Source: Succinivibrio faecicola (GTDB lineage: Bacteria > Pseudomonadota > Gammaproteobacteria > Enterobacterales > Succinivibrionaceae). From it: DNA of 38,766 bases. Shown here one piece after another: positions 16,185 through 24,842 of the stretch (position 1 is the first letter of the stretch; the number at the start of each line of letters is the position of its first letter). The position numbers and the translations under genes are program-made. Below the pieces are notes generated by a model, which did not search any database, had not been told where the DNA came from, and worked only from the letters and a program-made list of their open reading frames with translations. The stretch covers positions 1 to 38,766 of the forward strand of contig NZ_JAGFNY010000018.1 in NCBI RefSeq assembly GCF_019448115.1, given 5' to 3'.

Positions 16185-19088
16185 TTATAGACTGCTCTCA
16201 TCCTCTGTAGGATTTTCTTTTGCATTTTCATTTAGCTCTGTATCAGTCTGTACAGGCTGCACTTCTGCCGTTGCAGCACTCTGATCTGCAGCTAACTGCT
16301 CATTCTTTTCAAGATTACGAGCTTGAAGTGTCTTGTTAGCATTTTCAACAACCTCATCAGATATTGACTGAATTGCTATTACACTATCACCCTCGTACAG
16401 TCTAATTAAAATTGTACCAGCGCCATATCTTGAGATTAAAGCAGTATCTGACATAGCAGAACGCATTAACTGACCCTGATTTGAAATGATCATATAATCA
16501 TAGTTGTCAGCAGCGCTAACAGCACCGATTACTTTACCGTTTCTATCAAGATTTCTCATTATGATAACGCCCATACCGCCACGATTTCTCAGAGGAATAT
16601 CTGACAGTTTGATTCTCTTACCATAACCATTCTCACTTGCAATCAGACACTGACCGTTTTCTATCTTTTCTGCAGATACAACCATCAGTGATACAACGCA
16701 TGCATCCTTATCTCTCATCTTGATACCGCGGATACAGCCTGCTGTTCTTGATGAAGGTCTGATACCTGAACCTGCATGACGATCAATTGACTTTTCATCA
16801 TTCTGATCATCAGAAGACTCAGAAACATCAGCTGCATCATCTGAGTTCTCATCAGTATCTGCATCAGCTGACTTCTTATAGAACTCACAGAAATGCTGTG
16901 CATAACCGTTTGATGTAAATAAGAATACATCATCATCACCAGATGATACTTCAACACCGATAAGCTCATCACCATCTTGTAAATTCAGAGCGATAAGTCC
17001 ATTGCCGTTCATTCTGTTTACAAAGTTTGCATAGGCATCAAGCTTGGTCTTCTTAACTAAACCCTTCTTTGTTGCCATGAGGAAGTAGCGCTCGCCGTTA
17101 AAATCAGAAACAGGTAGCAGTGCGGTAATTCTCTCACCATTTGCAATATCAATGTTGATGAAGTTCTGAACTGGTGTACCCTTTGAGGTTCTGCTATCTG
17201 ATGTAGGCAGATCGTAAACCATGCGAACAAATGCTCTACCCTTATTGGTAAAGAACATCATTCTGTCATGTGTTGAGGCAACGATAACCTTTGTTACATA
17301 ATCCTCATCTTTAAGTTTTGTAGCAAGTTTGCCTCTGCCACCTCTACCCTGTGATTCATATGTAGCAATGTCCTGATACTTGATATATCCCTGTTCTGAT
17401 AAAGTTACAATAACGTCACGTCTTGTAATCAAATCGCCCTTGTCTACCTTGCCTAAATCAACAGTGAATGTAGAACGGCGAGGTGATCCGAACTTCTCCT
17501 TAACCTCAACAAGCTCATTTCTGATTTCGCTCTTGAGTCTTTCTGGATTGTTCAGAATATCAAGGAAGTTTTTAATATCAGCTAAAAGTGCATTGTAGTT
17601 GTCTTTAATTTCGTCCTGAGCAAGATGTGTAAGTTTTGACAGTCTCAACTCAAGAATAGCCCTTGCCTGTGCATCTGATAAATGGTAATGACCATCAATG
17701 AGTCCTACACCTTCTTCAACACCCTGAGGAAGAGCAATATTAACACCCTCAGCTGTTCTCTGGATAACAGTGCTAATCATCTGACCATCCCAGCTTTGTG
17801 CAAGAAGTTTTAATCTTGCATCTTCTGTATTATCTGATGATGTGATGATATCAATAATCTTCTGAATGTTTGCCTTTGCAACCATCAGACCTTCGTTTAC
17901 GTGTGCAATACGTCTTGCCTTGCGAAGATCAAATACGGTACGTCTTGTTACAACTTCACGACGGAACTTAACAAACTCGGTTAAGATTTCCTTTAAGCTT
18001 AACTGCTTTGGATGATTGCCAACAAGAGCAACCATATTAATTGGGAAAGAAGCCTGAAGCTGGGTACTTTGGTATAGATTGTTTAATACAGCCTCAGGGA
18101 ATGCATCACGTTTAAGCTCAATTGCAATCTTTACAGCATTATCCTTGTCAGACAGATCGATAACATCAGAAATACCTTCAATACGCTTTTCTTTAACGAG
18201 GTTTGTAATCTGATTTACGATATCAACCTTATGAACAACATAAGGGATCTCATCTACAATAATTGTCTGTCTGCCAGATTTATCTGTTTCAATTCTGGTT
18301 CTTGAACGGATAATACATCTGCCACGACCTGTTTGATATGCCTTCTTGATTCCGTCATTACCAACAATGATACCGCCTGTTGGGAAATCAGGACCAGGAA
18401 TAAACTGCATTAACTCGTCAAGAGTAAGATCAGGATTATCTAAAAGAGCTATAACAGCATCAATAGTCTCTGACAGATTGTGAGTAGGTATGTTTGTCGC
18501 CATACCAACAGCAATACCAGATGAACCATTTACAAGAAGATTTGGGAATTTTGTAGGAAGAACCTCAGGGATCTGCTCCTGTCCATCATAGTTTGGATAG
18601 GTATCTACAGTTTCCTTGTCAATATCTGCAAGCATCTGCTCTGCAATCTTGGTCATCTTGACTTCGGTATAACGCATGGCAGCAGCGCCATCACCATCAA
18701 TATTACCGAAGTTACCCTGACCGAAAATCAGAGGATCACGCATAGAGAACCACTGGGCCATACGCACAATAGTCTCATAAACCGCACTATCACCATGAGG
18801 ATGGAATCTACCAACAACGTCACCAACGATACGGGCGGACTTTTTGGTAGGACCTGAGTTCACAGCATTCAGATCGTACATATCGAACAGAACACGTCTG
18901 TGAACAGGCTTTAAACCATCTCTAACATCAGGAAGAGCTCTATCTACAATAACTGACATTGCATAGTCAATAAAGGATTTTTTAAGCTCTTCTTCTAGTG
19001 TAACAACACCAACTTTTGAACTTACACTCTGAGCTGTAGTCAAATCAGTGCTGCCTGTTACGTTTGGATTTTCGGTATTATCAGACAT
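16185..19088 (-). CDS. gyrA: DNA gyrase subunit A
   Basis: 967 residues from ATG 19088 (AAGG 8 bases ahead). Type II topoisomerase subunit that breaks and rejoins DNA for supercoiling. The QRDR reads GRFHPHGDSAVYETIVRMAQ, with Ser101 and Glu105 at the positions of E. coli Ser83 and Asp87; Glu there is natural in many bacteria. The catalytic Tyr is Y140 in AAMRYTE. The GyrA box in the C-terminal pinwheel is SQGRGGRGKL. The protein is longer than E. coli GyrA (875), partly from an 18-residue N-terminal extension, a low-complexity Asp/Ser/Glu insert in the pinwheel (about residues 737-764) and a long acidic, Gln/Ala/Glu-rich tail. A promoter is visible 5' and a terminator 3'. Confidence 0.96.
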   Translation of the reverse strand: MSDNTENPNVTGSTDLTTAQSVSSKVGVVTLEEELKKSFIDYAMSVIVDRALPDVRDGLKPVHRRVLFDMYDLNAVNSGPTKKSARIVGDVVGRFHPHGDSAVYETIVRMAQWFSMRDPLIFGQGNFGNIDGDGAAAMRYTEVKMTKIAEQMLADIDKETVDTYPNYDGQEQIPEVLPTKFPNLLVNGSSGIAVGMATNIPTHNLSETIDAVIALLDNPDLTLDELMQFIPGPDFPTGGIIVGNDGIKKAYQTGRGRCIIRSRTRIETDKSGRQTIIVDEIPYVVHKVDIVNQITNLVKEKRIEGISDVIDLSDKDNAVKIAIELKRDAFPEAVLNNLYQSTQLQASFPINMVALVGNHPKQLSLKEILTEFVKFRREVVTRRTVFDLRKARRIAHVNEGLMVAKANIQKIIDIITSSDNTEDARLKLLAQSWDGQMISTVIQRTAEGVNIALPQGVEEGVGLIDGHYHLSDAQARAILELRLSKLTHLAQDEIKDNYNALLADIKNFLDILNNPERLKSEIRNELVEVKEKFGSPRRSTFTVDLGKVDKGDLITRRDVIVTLSEQGYIKYQDIATYESQGRGGRGKLATKLKDEDYVTKVIVASTHDRMMFFTNKGRAFVRMVYDLPTSDSRTSKGTPVQNFINIDIANGERITALLPVSDFNGERYFLMATKKGLVKKTKLDAYANFVNRMNGNGLIALNLQDGDELIGVEVSSGDDDVFLFTSNGYAQHFCEFYKKSADADTDENSDDAADVSESSDDQNDEKSIDRHAGSGIRPSSRTAGCIRGIKMRDKDACVVSLMVVSAEKIENGQCLIASENGYGKRIKLSDIPLRNRGGMGVIIMRNLDRNGKVIGAVSAADNYDYMIISNQGQLMRSAMSDTALISRYGAGTILIRLYEGDSVIAIQSISDEVVENANKTLQARNLEKNEQLAADQSAATAEVQPVQTDTELNENAKENPTEDESSL

Positions 19089-19128
19089 CAAATCTACCTT
19101 ATATTTTTTAATGAATTTTTATCATCCA

Positions 19129-19157
19129 ATTGTACAGAAATTTACTCGTAAAATCAA
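19129..19157 (-). promoter_or_regulatory. gyrA promoter
   Basis: Minus strand: -35 TTGATT (19152-19157), 17-base spacer, -10 TACAAT (19129-19134), about 40 bases upstream of the gyrA ATG. Confidence 0.75.
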
Positions 19158-19189
19158 TTAAGAAAAAGGATTTCAAAGCTTTTTGTGAC

Positions 19190-19218
19190 TTGAAAAAAAG
19201 CCTATTTTCAGCGATAAT
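19190..19218 (+). promoter_or_regulatory. rdgC promoter
   Basis: -35 TTGAAA (19190-19195), 17-base spacer, -10 GATAAT (19213-19218), about 36 bases before the rdgC ATG. It is divergent from the gyrA promoter. Confidence 0.75.
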
Positions 19219-19254
19219 CTCAAAGATAAATGAACAGTATTTGAGAATAAATTT

Positions 19255-20169
19255 ATGTGGTTTAAAAACATTAGATTCTATACCCTTGATTTAGGCGATA
19301 CACTAAACATAATCAAGGACGAGGCAAAAGTAGAAGAGCTACTTGCAAAAACAGCTTTCAAGCCTTGTGAGGCTAACGAACAAAGCTCAATTGGATTTGC
19401 ACCCATGTTCGGTTCAAATACACAATTTCACTTCTCAACAGGTAACAATCACTTTTTAAAACTTGTTGAAGAAACAAAACTGTTACCATCTCAGGTAGTA
19501 AAAACTCAGGTTGATGAACAGGTTGAGAAAAAAGAACTTGAACTTAAAAGAGTTCTTAACAAGCAGGAAATTGAAACTGTTAAGGCTGCTGTATCAAACT
19601 CTCTTTTATCAAAGGCTTTTGCAACAAGAAAAGAACTTCTAATCTGGTTTAATACTCAGGCAAACATTGTCGGTATCAGTGCAAGTTCAGCTAAACGTGC
19701 AGAAAGTGCCCTTGCAATGCTAAGAGAGGCATTCATGTCTTTTGGTGCTAAACTTCTTGCTCCAAAGTGCGTGGTGGAGGCAAGAATGACAACATGGATA
19801 AAAGAAAACAATCTGCCAGAGAAATTTGATTTTGGCTCTGAGGTTACATTAAAAAGCACAGATGATGATGGTGGCATAATCAGAGCTTCAAAAGAAGACT
19901 TAACAAGTCAGGAAATTGCAGTTCATCTTAATGCTGGAAAGAATGTTTATGAAATAGCACTCAACTATGATGAAGCTGTAACATTCTCTCTTACAAACGA
20001 TCTTACAATCAAAAAGGTAAAGCCAACTGACATTTACCTTGAACACAACCTTCCAAACAAGGTTGAAGACGAGATAGCTGATGCTCAATCTCTACTCATA
20101 TTACAAGGTGAAATCTTTACTGAACTTTGCAGTTATATAATGGAGATCTTTGACTGTGACAGAACTTAA
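19255..20169 (+). CDS. rdgC: Recombination-associated protein RdgC
   Basis: 304 residues, the family length (E. coli 303). RdgC is a ring-shaped nucleoid-associated DNA-binding protein that restrains RecA. Family hallmarks are MWFKNIRFY at the start, GFAPMFG, the HFLKLVEETKLLPSQVV strand, a charged central helix with VEKKELELKR, and FDFGSEVTLKSTDDDGGIIR near the middle. The start has a weak GAG element 10 bases ahead and a good promoter. The 3' end overlaps trhP by 20 bases, so the pair is translationally coupled. RdgC is largely confined to beta- and gammaproteobacteria, which helps place the organism. Confidence 0.93.
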   Translation: MWFKNIRFYTLDLGDTLNIIKDEAKVEELLAKTAFKPCEANEQSSIGFAPMFGSNTQFHFSTGNNHFLKLVEETKLLPSQVVKTQVDEQVEKKELELKRVLNKQEIETVKAAVSNSLLSKAFATRKELLIWFNTQANIVGISASSAKRAESALAMLREAFMSFGAKLLAPKCVVEARMTTWIKENNLPEKFDFGSEVTLKSTDDDGGIIRASKEDLTSQEIAVHLNAGKNVYEIALNYDEAVTFSLTNDLTIKKVKPTDIYLEHNLPNKVEDEIADAQSLLILQGEIFTELCSYIMEIFDCDRT

Positions 20170-21463
20170 AAAACCGGAGCTTTTAGCTCCAGCAGGCTCA
20201 CTTGAACATCTGCATATGGCCCTAAACTATGGTGCTGATGCTGTATATGCCGGTGTGCCAAAATGGTCATTGAGAGTCCGTGGAAACGGCTTTATCAGAG
20301 AAGACTTCATAAAAGGTATTGAAGAGGCTCATTCACTTGGTAAAAAAGTTCATGCGGTTTTAAATATTATTCCTCATGTAAGAAGAGTGAAAGCCTTTGA
20401 AAAAGTTGTAGATGAAATGGCAGAACTTAAGCCTGATGCTTTCATCATGGCTGATCCTGGTCTTATCGACATTGTAAGAAACCGTTATCCTGATATTCCT
20501 ATTCATCTGTCAGTTCAGGCTAATACAGTTAATGCAGGCTCTGTAAAATTCTGGCAGAAAGTCGGTCTTACAAGATGCATTCTTGCAAGAGAGCTATCAT
20601 TAACAGAAATCGATATGATTAAACAAGAATGTCCTGACATGGAAATCGAGGTTTTCGCTCACGGTGCTCTTTGTATCGCTGTTTCAGGAAGATGTCTGAT
20701 TTCAGGTCTGCTCTCTCACAGAGATGCAAACATTGGTGCTTGCAATAACTCATGCCGCTACGGTTTTAACGTAAGAAACGTTCATGCAGCAACATCCGAT
20801 GACATGATTGCTTTTGACAAGGCAAATGACACTATCATCTGTGCTGATCTTGAAGAAAGCATGCATCACCCAGGAGAGTGGATGCACATGGAAGAAGATC
20901 TAAATGGTTCATATCTTATGAACTCAAAAGATTTGTGCACTCTACCTGTATTAAAGAAACTTATTGAAATAGGCGTTGATTCTTTAAAGATTGAAGGCCG
21001 CTCAAGATCACCATTCTATTCTGCTGCAATTTCTCGTGCATACAGACTTGCAATTGATGCAATTGTAAGAGGTGAGCAAATCCCTGATGAGAGTTACACA
21101 ATTGTAAACTCAATTCCATCAAGAGGATATACTACTGCTCTGCTTGAGCCACATAGACCAGATCAGACTCAAGATTATGAAACAAACTCACCAAATCCAG
21201 GAACACTTCAGATCTGTGGTGAGATCCAGAGTCAGGATGAAGACGGTACTTTAAATATAGCTGTTAAGAACCGTTTTGAAAAAGGCTCAAAACTTGGAAT
21301 TTTCACACCTTCAGGTATGCTGCCATTAAGTGCTGAGAATATGGTGGATGCAAAGAAGGGCAATGCTCTTGATGTAGCTCCTGGTACTGGATATTTTGTT
21401 AAGATCCCATATGATAAGAAAATTGATTTATCAACTTCTGTCATGCTGAGAATCGACAATTGA
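20150..21463 (+). CDS. trhP: tRNA 5-hydroxyuridine synthesis protein TrhP (YegQ), U32 family
   Basis: 437 residues. Members of this U32 'peptidase-like' family make 5-hydroxyuridine at the wobble base of tRNAs, using prephenate and an iron-sulfur cluster. It has KPELLAPAGSLEHLHMAL, YGADAVYAG, HLSVQANTVN, the U32 signature FAHGALCIAVSGRCLISG, CNNSCRY and SLKIEGRSRS. The C-terminal beta domain is present and length is close to YegQ (about 453). Start is TTG 20150 or GTG 20156; both lie after the same GGAG at 20142. The stop codon TGA coincides with the terminal TCAA-type end of an apparent IS200/IS605 relic, so the last residues may have been set by the insertion. Confidence 0.9.
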   Translation: MTVTELKKPELLAPAGSLEHLHMALNYGADAVYAGVPKWSLRVRGNGFIREDFIKGIEEAHSLGKKVHAVLNIIPHVRRVKAFEKVVDEMAELKPDAFIMADPGLIDIVRNRYPDIPIHLSVQANTVNAGSVKFWQKVGLTRCILARELSLTEIDMIKQECPDMEIEVFAHGALCIAVSGRCLISGLLSHRDANIGACNNSCRYGFNVRNVHAATSDDMIAFDKANDTIICADLEESMHHPGEWMHMEEDLNGSYLMNSKDLCTLPVLKKLIEIGVDSLKIEGRSRSPFYSAAISRAYRLAIDAIVRGEQIPDESYTIVNSIPSRGYTTALLEPHRPDQTQDYETNSPNPGTLQICGEIQSQDEDGTLNIAVKNRFEKGSKLGIFTPSGMLPLSAENMVDAKKGNALDVAPGTGYFVKIPYDKKIDLSTSVMLRIDN

Positions 21464-21599
21464 TATCTTCATCCTGCTAAAGCAGGATGATTCCAACTTC
21501 AGAGCTAATTGTTTCGGTTGGCAAGAGATGCTCATCCTATGAGATCCACTCAGATGCAGTCTTAAAAAACAATCTTAAAAGCACTTCACTCAAGTGATT
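21460..21599 (-). mobile_element. Relic right end (omegaRNA-like) of an IS200/IS605 element
   Basis: Read on the minus strand this gene-free stretch ends CTCTGAAGTTGGAATC, then ATCCTGC-TTTA-GCAGGAT, then GAAGATATCAA. That arrangement, a conserved GGAATC followed by a perfect hairpin with a short T/A loop and a TCAA end, is the classic right end of IS200/IS605 elements and the 3' end of TnpB-associated guide RNA. No tnpA or tnpB remains: only about 135 bases lie between it and the next gene. A small hairpin TCACT-TG-AGTGA sits at the other edge (21586-21597), where a left end would be expected in a miniature derivative. Family assignment is from memory of the pattern. Confidence 0.6.
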
Positions 21600-22805
21600 T
21601 TATTTCGTTAAACGAGAATAATCCTTTTTGCTTGAACGCTTATTCTCGTACATTAGTTTATCAGCTGCATCAATAAACTCCCGCACAGAGTTGAATCTTG
21701 AATCGAATCTTACGAATCCGGTTGATACTGAAAGCTCATATGGAGCGATAACAAGTTCACTTAAATCATTTACAGCTTTATCAATATAAGAACATACACT
21801 GATCGCTTTTTCTTCATCAGAGTTCCTTTTGATCAGAATAAATTCGTCGCCACCATATCTGCACAAGAAACAGTTGAATGTATCAGCTACGTACTTTAAC
21901 AGTTTTGATATTTCAATAAGTACAACGTCACCTTCATTGTGACCAAAATTATCGTTTATATATTTAAATTTATTTAAATCAATAAACATCATGAAAGTGT
22001 TCTTTCTTTGAGACTCTGAAAGAGACATTAGACTATTCAGATATGATTTCAATTCATTTCTGTTATTCAATGTTGTCAGATCATCAATCGATATTCTCAT
22101 ATGCTGATGTAGTGTCATTAGATAAAAAAATGAAATTGCATATGCTACTGATACATAATTTGTATGAAGCAGAAGATTTGCAGGAGCTATTATAAAAGGC
22201 ACTGATACTGTTAAATACAGTAGAATTCTGTCTATTAATGATACAGAAAAATCTGAAAATCTCTTTTTCAGATCAACCATGATTGACAGAAAATTGATTA
22301 TTCCTAAAACAGAATAAAGACCAATGCTTCCAATTAACAATGAATAAAATCTTCCAGGAACAAAGTTTCCACCGAAAGTTAAGAACTGAATATATCCGTT
22401 AAAAGGTGATGTAATAATAAAGTAAGTTATTATGATAAATGGAAGTGATAGTAAAAACAGCTTAATATCTTTTGAGCGTATCGCATCCTTTCGTTTCTGA
22501 TAAGTAATTACAAAGATAATATAAGATGTAAATACGGCCATAAAATTGTTCAAACATGTAAAAAATACAATAAGTTTAATAGACTGAACACATGGCAATT
22601 TCAAAGAAAGTTCTAGCATACAGTTACCTGCATGCATATATGTAACAACTCCTGTTGAAAAACACTGAACAAATACAATTGCTATGACAGATATGTATAG
22701 CTGTTTTGTTTTTTCCCCACTTTTCCAAAGATTAAAAGCAATCAGCAAAAATATACAAATACATAAAATATCTATCTGCAGTGAATATGAAATTAGCTGG
22801 TTCAT
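21600..22805 (-). CDS. Membrane diguanylate cyclase (GGDEF)
   Basis: 401 residues. About seven hydrophobic helices fill residues 8-235, followed by a GGDEF domain (about 240-395). The catalytic site looks active: LTTLNNRNEL, FIDLNKFKYINDNFGHNEGD with the metal Asp (D276), RYGGDEF at 317-322. It makes c-di-GMP from two GTP. No RxxD inhibitory site is seen five residues before GGDEF. It starts within the stop of the upstream cyclase (ATGA overlap). The membrane part shares motifs with that neighbour, for example SPFN followed by a Phe-rich strand and a GRF/SRF turn before the next helix, so the two are tandem duplicates. The signal sensed is unknown. Confidence 0.9.
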   Translation of the reverse strand: MNQLISYSLQIDILCICIFLLIAFNLWKSGEKTKQLYISVIAIVFVQCFSTGVVTYMHAGNCMLELSLKLPCVQSIKLIVFFTCLNNFMAVFTSYIIFVITYQKRKDAIRSKDIKLFLLSLPFIIITYFIITSPFNGYIQFLTFGGNFVPGRFYSLLIGSIGLYSVLGIINFLSIMVDLKKRFSDFSVSLIDRILLYLTVSVPFIIAPANLLLHTNYVSVAYAISFFYLMTLHQHMRISIDDLTTLNNRNELKSYLNSLMSLSESQRKNTFMMFIDLNKFKYINDNFGHNEGDVVLIEISKLLKYVADTFNCFLCRYGGDEFILIKRNSDEEKAISVCSYIDKAVNDLSELVIAPYELSVSTGFVRFDSRFNSVREFIDAADKLMYENKRSSKKDYSRLTK

Positions 22806-23959
22806 TTTCTGACTGCTCCGCTATCACTGATTAAGCCTTGCTTTTTCATCTGCTTTTGCCTGTACATATTTCTATCAGCTGATTTAATGACATCAGAAAT
22901 ACTAGAATATGGTATGTTAAGCTGAGTTGTTCCTACAGAAAAATCAACTGTAAAATCTGAAAAATTTGATTTTGCCTTTTCATTGAGGCATTTTTTCATT
23001 CTCACTATCATAGCTTTCAAATCAGTCTGAGTAGGATGAGAAGAAACAATTACAAATTCATCACCACCGATTCTTGCTAAAAAGTTCTTTGAATTTACAC
23101 TTATCTCTCGCATTGCCTCAGCAACTGTTCTTAAAGCAAGATCACCTGTTAGATGTCCATGGTTGTCATTGATGGATTTGAAATTATCAATATCAATATA
23201 TGTAAGATACATATTAACTCTCAATGACTGGGAAGACATGATATATGAAAGATACCGCCTAAAACGGTTTCTGTTGTTAAGACCAGTCAGAGGATCGATA
23301 AATACCTTATCCTCATGAAGAGCTATATAGTACATCACTAAAGACAGAAGATATACGCATGTATAAAGATTATTATTAGAATATGCTGAATAGTACTGGG
23401 AAACTCCTATAAATAAGGTAAATATACCTAAAAAGAGAATCTCTTTTGCCTGTAGTGTTCTTGAATAACGCATGAAATTATATAAACAAGCTAAAAAGCC
23501 TACAGAAGCATAAAGGACTACAAAATAATAAAGCACAAAACTAAATCTGCTTGGGGATGGCTCTCCAAAAAGATTAAACTTAAAAAGTGCATAATTAAAA
23601 GGTGACATGAATGAGAGGACTGTAATAATGATTACTGGAGTAAAAAGCATTAAAACAGCACTTTTTTTTCTAATGATATTTTCAAAGCCAACCTTCTCGA
23701 GAACCATATACACCCAGCAATAAGACAAACAAATCCATACAGAAAAGTCCAGACTCTGCATAAAATAAAAAATTTCATAGTAATAAGAAAATGAAAAACA
23801 GCTATGGATCTGTCTTAATATGCATAAGAACATAAGAACATAACAACACCTTAAAAAAGCTCTGTTACGTCTGTCATGTTCTCTGAAAATTGATCTAACT
23901 ATAATTAGAAGCAAAAAGAATATGAAAAAGTAGATCTCAAACTTCAATGAAAAATGCAT
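22802..23959 (-). CDS. Membrane diguanylate cyclase (GGDEF), tandem paralogue
   Basis: 385 residues, ATG 23959 with GGGAG 5 bases ahead. Seven or so hydrophobic helices (about 8-215) precede a canonical GGDEF domain: IDPLTGLNNRNRFRRYL, YIDIDNFKSINDNHGHLTGD with both Asp, and RIGGDEF at 297-302. Expected to be an active c-di-GMP synthase at the inner membrane. It follows the periplasmic Lys/Glu-rich protein by 11 bases and overlaps the next cyclase by 4. Its GGDEF consensus is better than that of the downstream copy, which has LN in place of ID at the second position of the DxD pair. Confidence 0.9.
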   Translation of the reverse strand: MHFSLKFEIYFFIFFLLLIIVRSIFREHDRRNRAFLRCCYVLMFLCILRQIHSCFSFSYYYEIFYFMQSLDFSVWICLSYCWVYMVLEKVGFENIIRKKSAVLMLFTPVIIITVLSFMSPFNYALFKFNLFGEPSPSRFSFVLYYFVVLYASVGFLACLYNFMRYSRTLQAKEILFLGIFTLFIGVSQYYSAYSNNNLYTCVYLLSLVMYYIALHEDKVFIDPLTGLNNRNRFRRYLSYIMSSQSLRVNMYLTYIDIDNFKSINDNHGHLTGDLALRTVAEAMREISVNSKNFLARIGGDEFVIVSSHPTQTDLKAMIVRMKKCLNEKAKSNFSDFTVDFSVGTTQLNIPYSSISDVIKSADRNMYRQKQMKKQGLISDSGAVRK

Positions 23960-23970
23960 GAGATCTCCCT

Positions 23971-24612
23971 TTATTTAAAGGCATTGATAAGTGCATCTGT
24001 TTTTTTCTGGTATGTATTCTTTTTAGTATTCTTTTTAGCATTCTTTTTCTTGTTTTTATCATCATCCCCTTGAGAAATCTCTGAAAAAGAAGCTGATAAA
24101 GACTTTTCATTCTCGTTATTGTCAGAACGCTTTGAATTCTCTAATGCTTCTTTCTTTGCTTTTATGATAGAAATCTTTTCATTTCCCTCATTTCGATGAT
24201 AATTAACATTAGCTTCCTGTCTTAATCTAATCATGTTCTCATCAAGTTTTTCAGGATGCTTATTTGCCTCAAGTGCTTTTTTTTGTCTAGCCTTGGCCTT
24301 ATCAATGAGCAGCTGCTCTCTTTCTTGGGAATTTTCGACTCTTTTTAGCTTTGAACGAGATTTATTTTCAGATAGAACTTCAAGAATAGACTCAGAAGCT
24401 AAAGTCTTGTCTTTTTCATCTATCTGTGTTTTTTGTTCAATTTGTAATGGAGAAACTTTATCTGTATGCAAGACCTTATTTTGTGCAGATATATTTTCAC
24501 CATTCACAGTTTTCACATTTTGTGTGGGAACATCGATTTCTTCAGCAAATGAAGCATAGAATATGAAAGATAAAATTGTGCATCCCCACAAAGATAGTTT
24601 ATTTATTATCAT
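23971..24612 (-). CDS. Secreted/periplasmic Lys/Glu-rich protein of unknown function
   Basis: 213 residues, not recognised. It opens with a clear signal peptide: basic start, hydrophobic core to about residue 20, likely cleavage after SFA before EEID. A Cys lies in the core but without a proper lipobox. The mature part is low in hydrophobics, rich in Lys, Glu, Asn and Ser, with probable coiled coil around EREQLLIDKAKARQKKALEA, and a very basic C-terminal run of Lys/Asn/Thr. It is the first gene of the operon with the two cyclases (11-base gap) and has an AGGAC ribosome site. Inference: an export or surface partner whose state feeds into, or is controlled with, the cyclases. Confidence 0.6.
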   Translation of the reverse strand: MIINKLSLWGCTILSFIFYASFAEEIDVPTQNVKTVNGENISAQNKVLHTDKVSPLQIEQKTQIDEKDKTLASESILEVLSENKSRSKLKRVENSQEREQLLIDKAKARQKKALEANKHPEKLDENMIRLRQEANVNYHRNEGNEKISIIKAKKEALENSKRSDNNENEKSLSASFSEISQGDDDKNKKKNAKKNTKKNTYQKKTDALINAFK

Positions 24613-24842
24613 TGTATAGTCCTGTTTACAATCTTTGCTATAACAATTTTATGAAAGGTATGCGATTTTTTCAGTGATACAGCTTACAAAAAACAGGACA
24701 GAAAGCATTGCACTATTAATGTGCAGCTTTATATGATTATTTAGCCTTTTGTAAAGGATCAATCCTGTTTTTTTCATCATTTTGAAACATTAGTGTTATA
24801 AAATGATAGAATTCATAAAATCTGAATAATAAGGATTTACAA

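Noticed and set aside
16715-16975. 86-codon ORF inside gyrA in another frame
   Set aside because: Low-complexity shadow of the acidic gyrA insert.
21470-21489. CATCCTGC-TAAA-GCAGGATG as terminator of trhP
   Set aside because: No T run follows on the plus strand; context on the minus strand fits an IS605 right end better.
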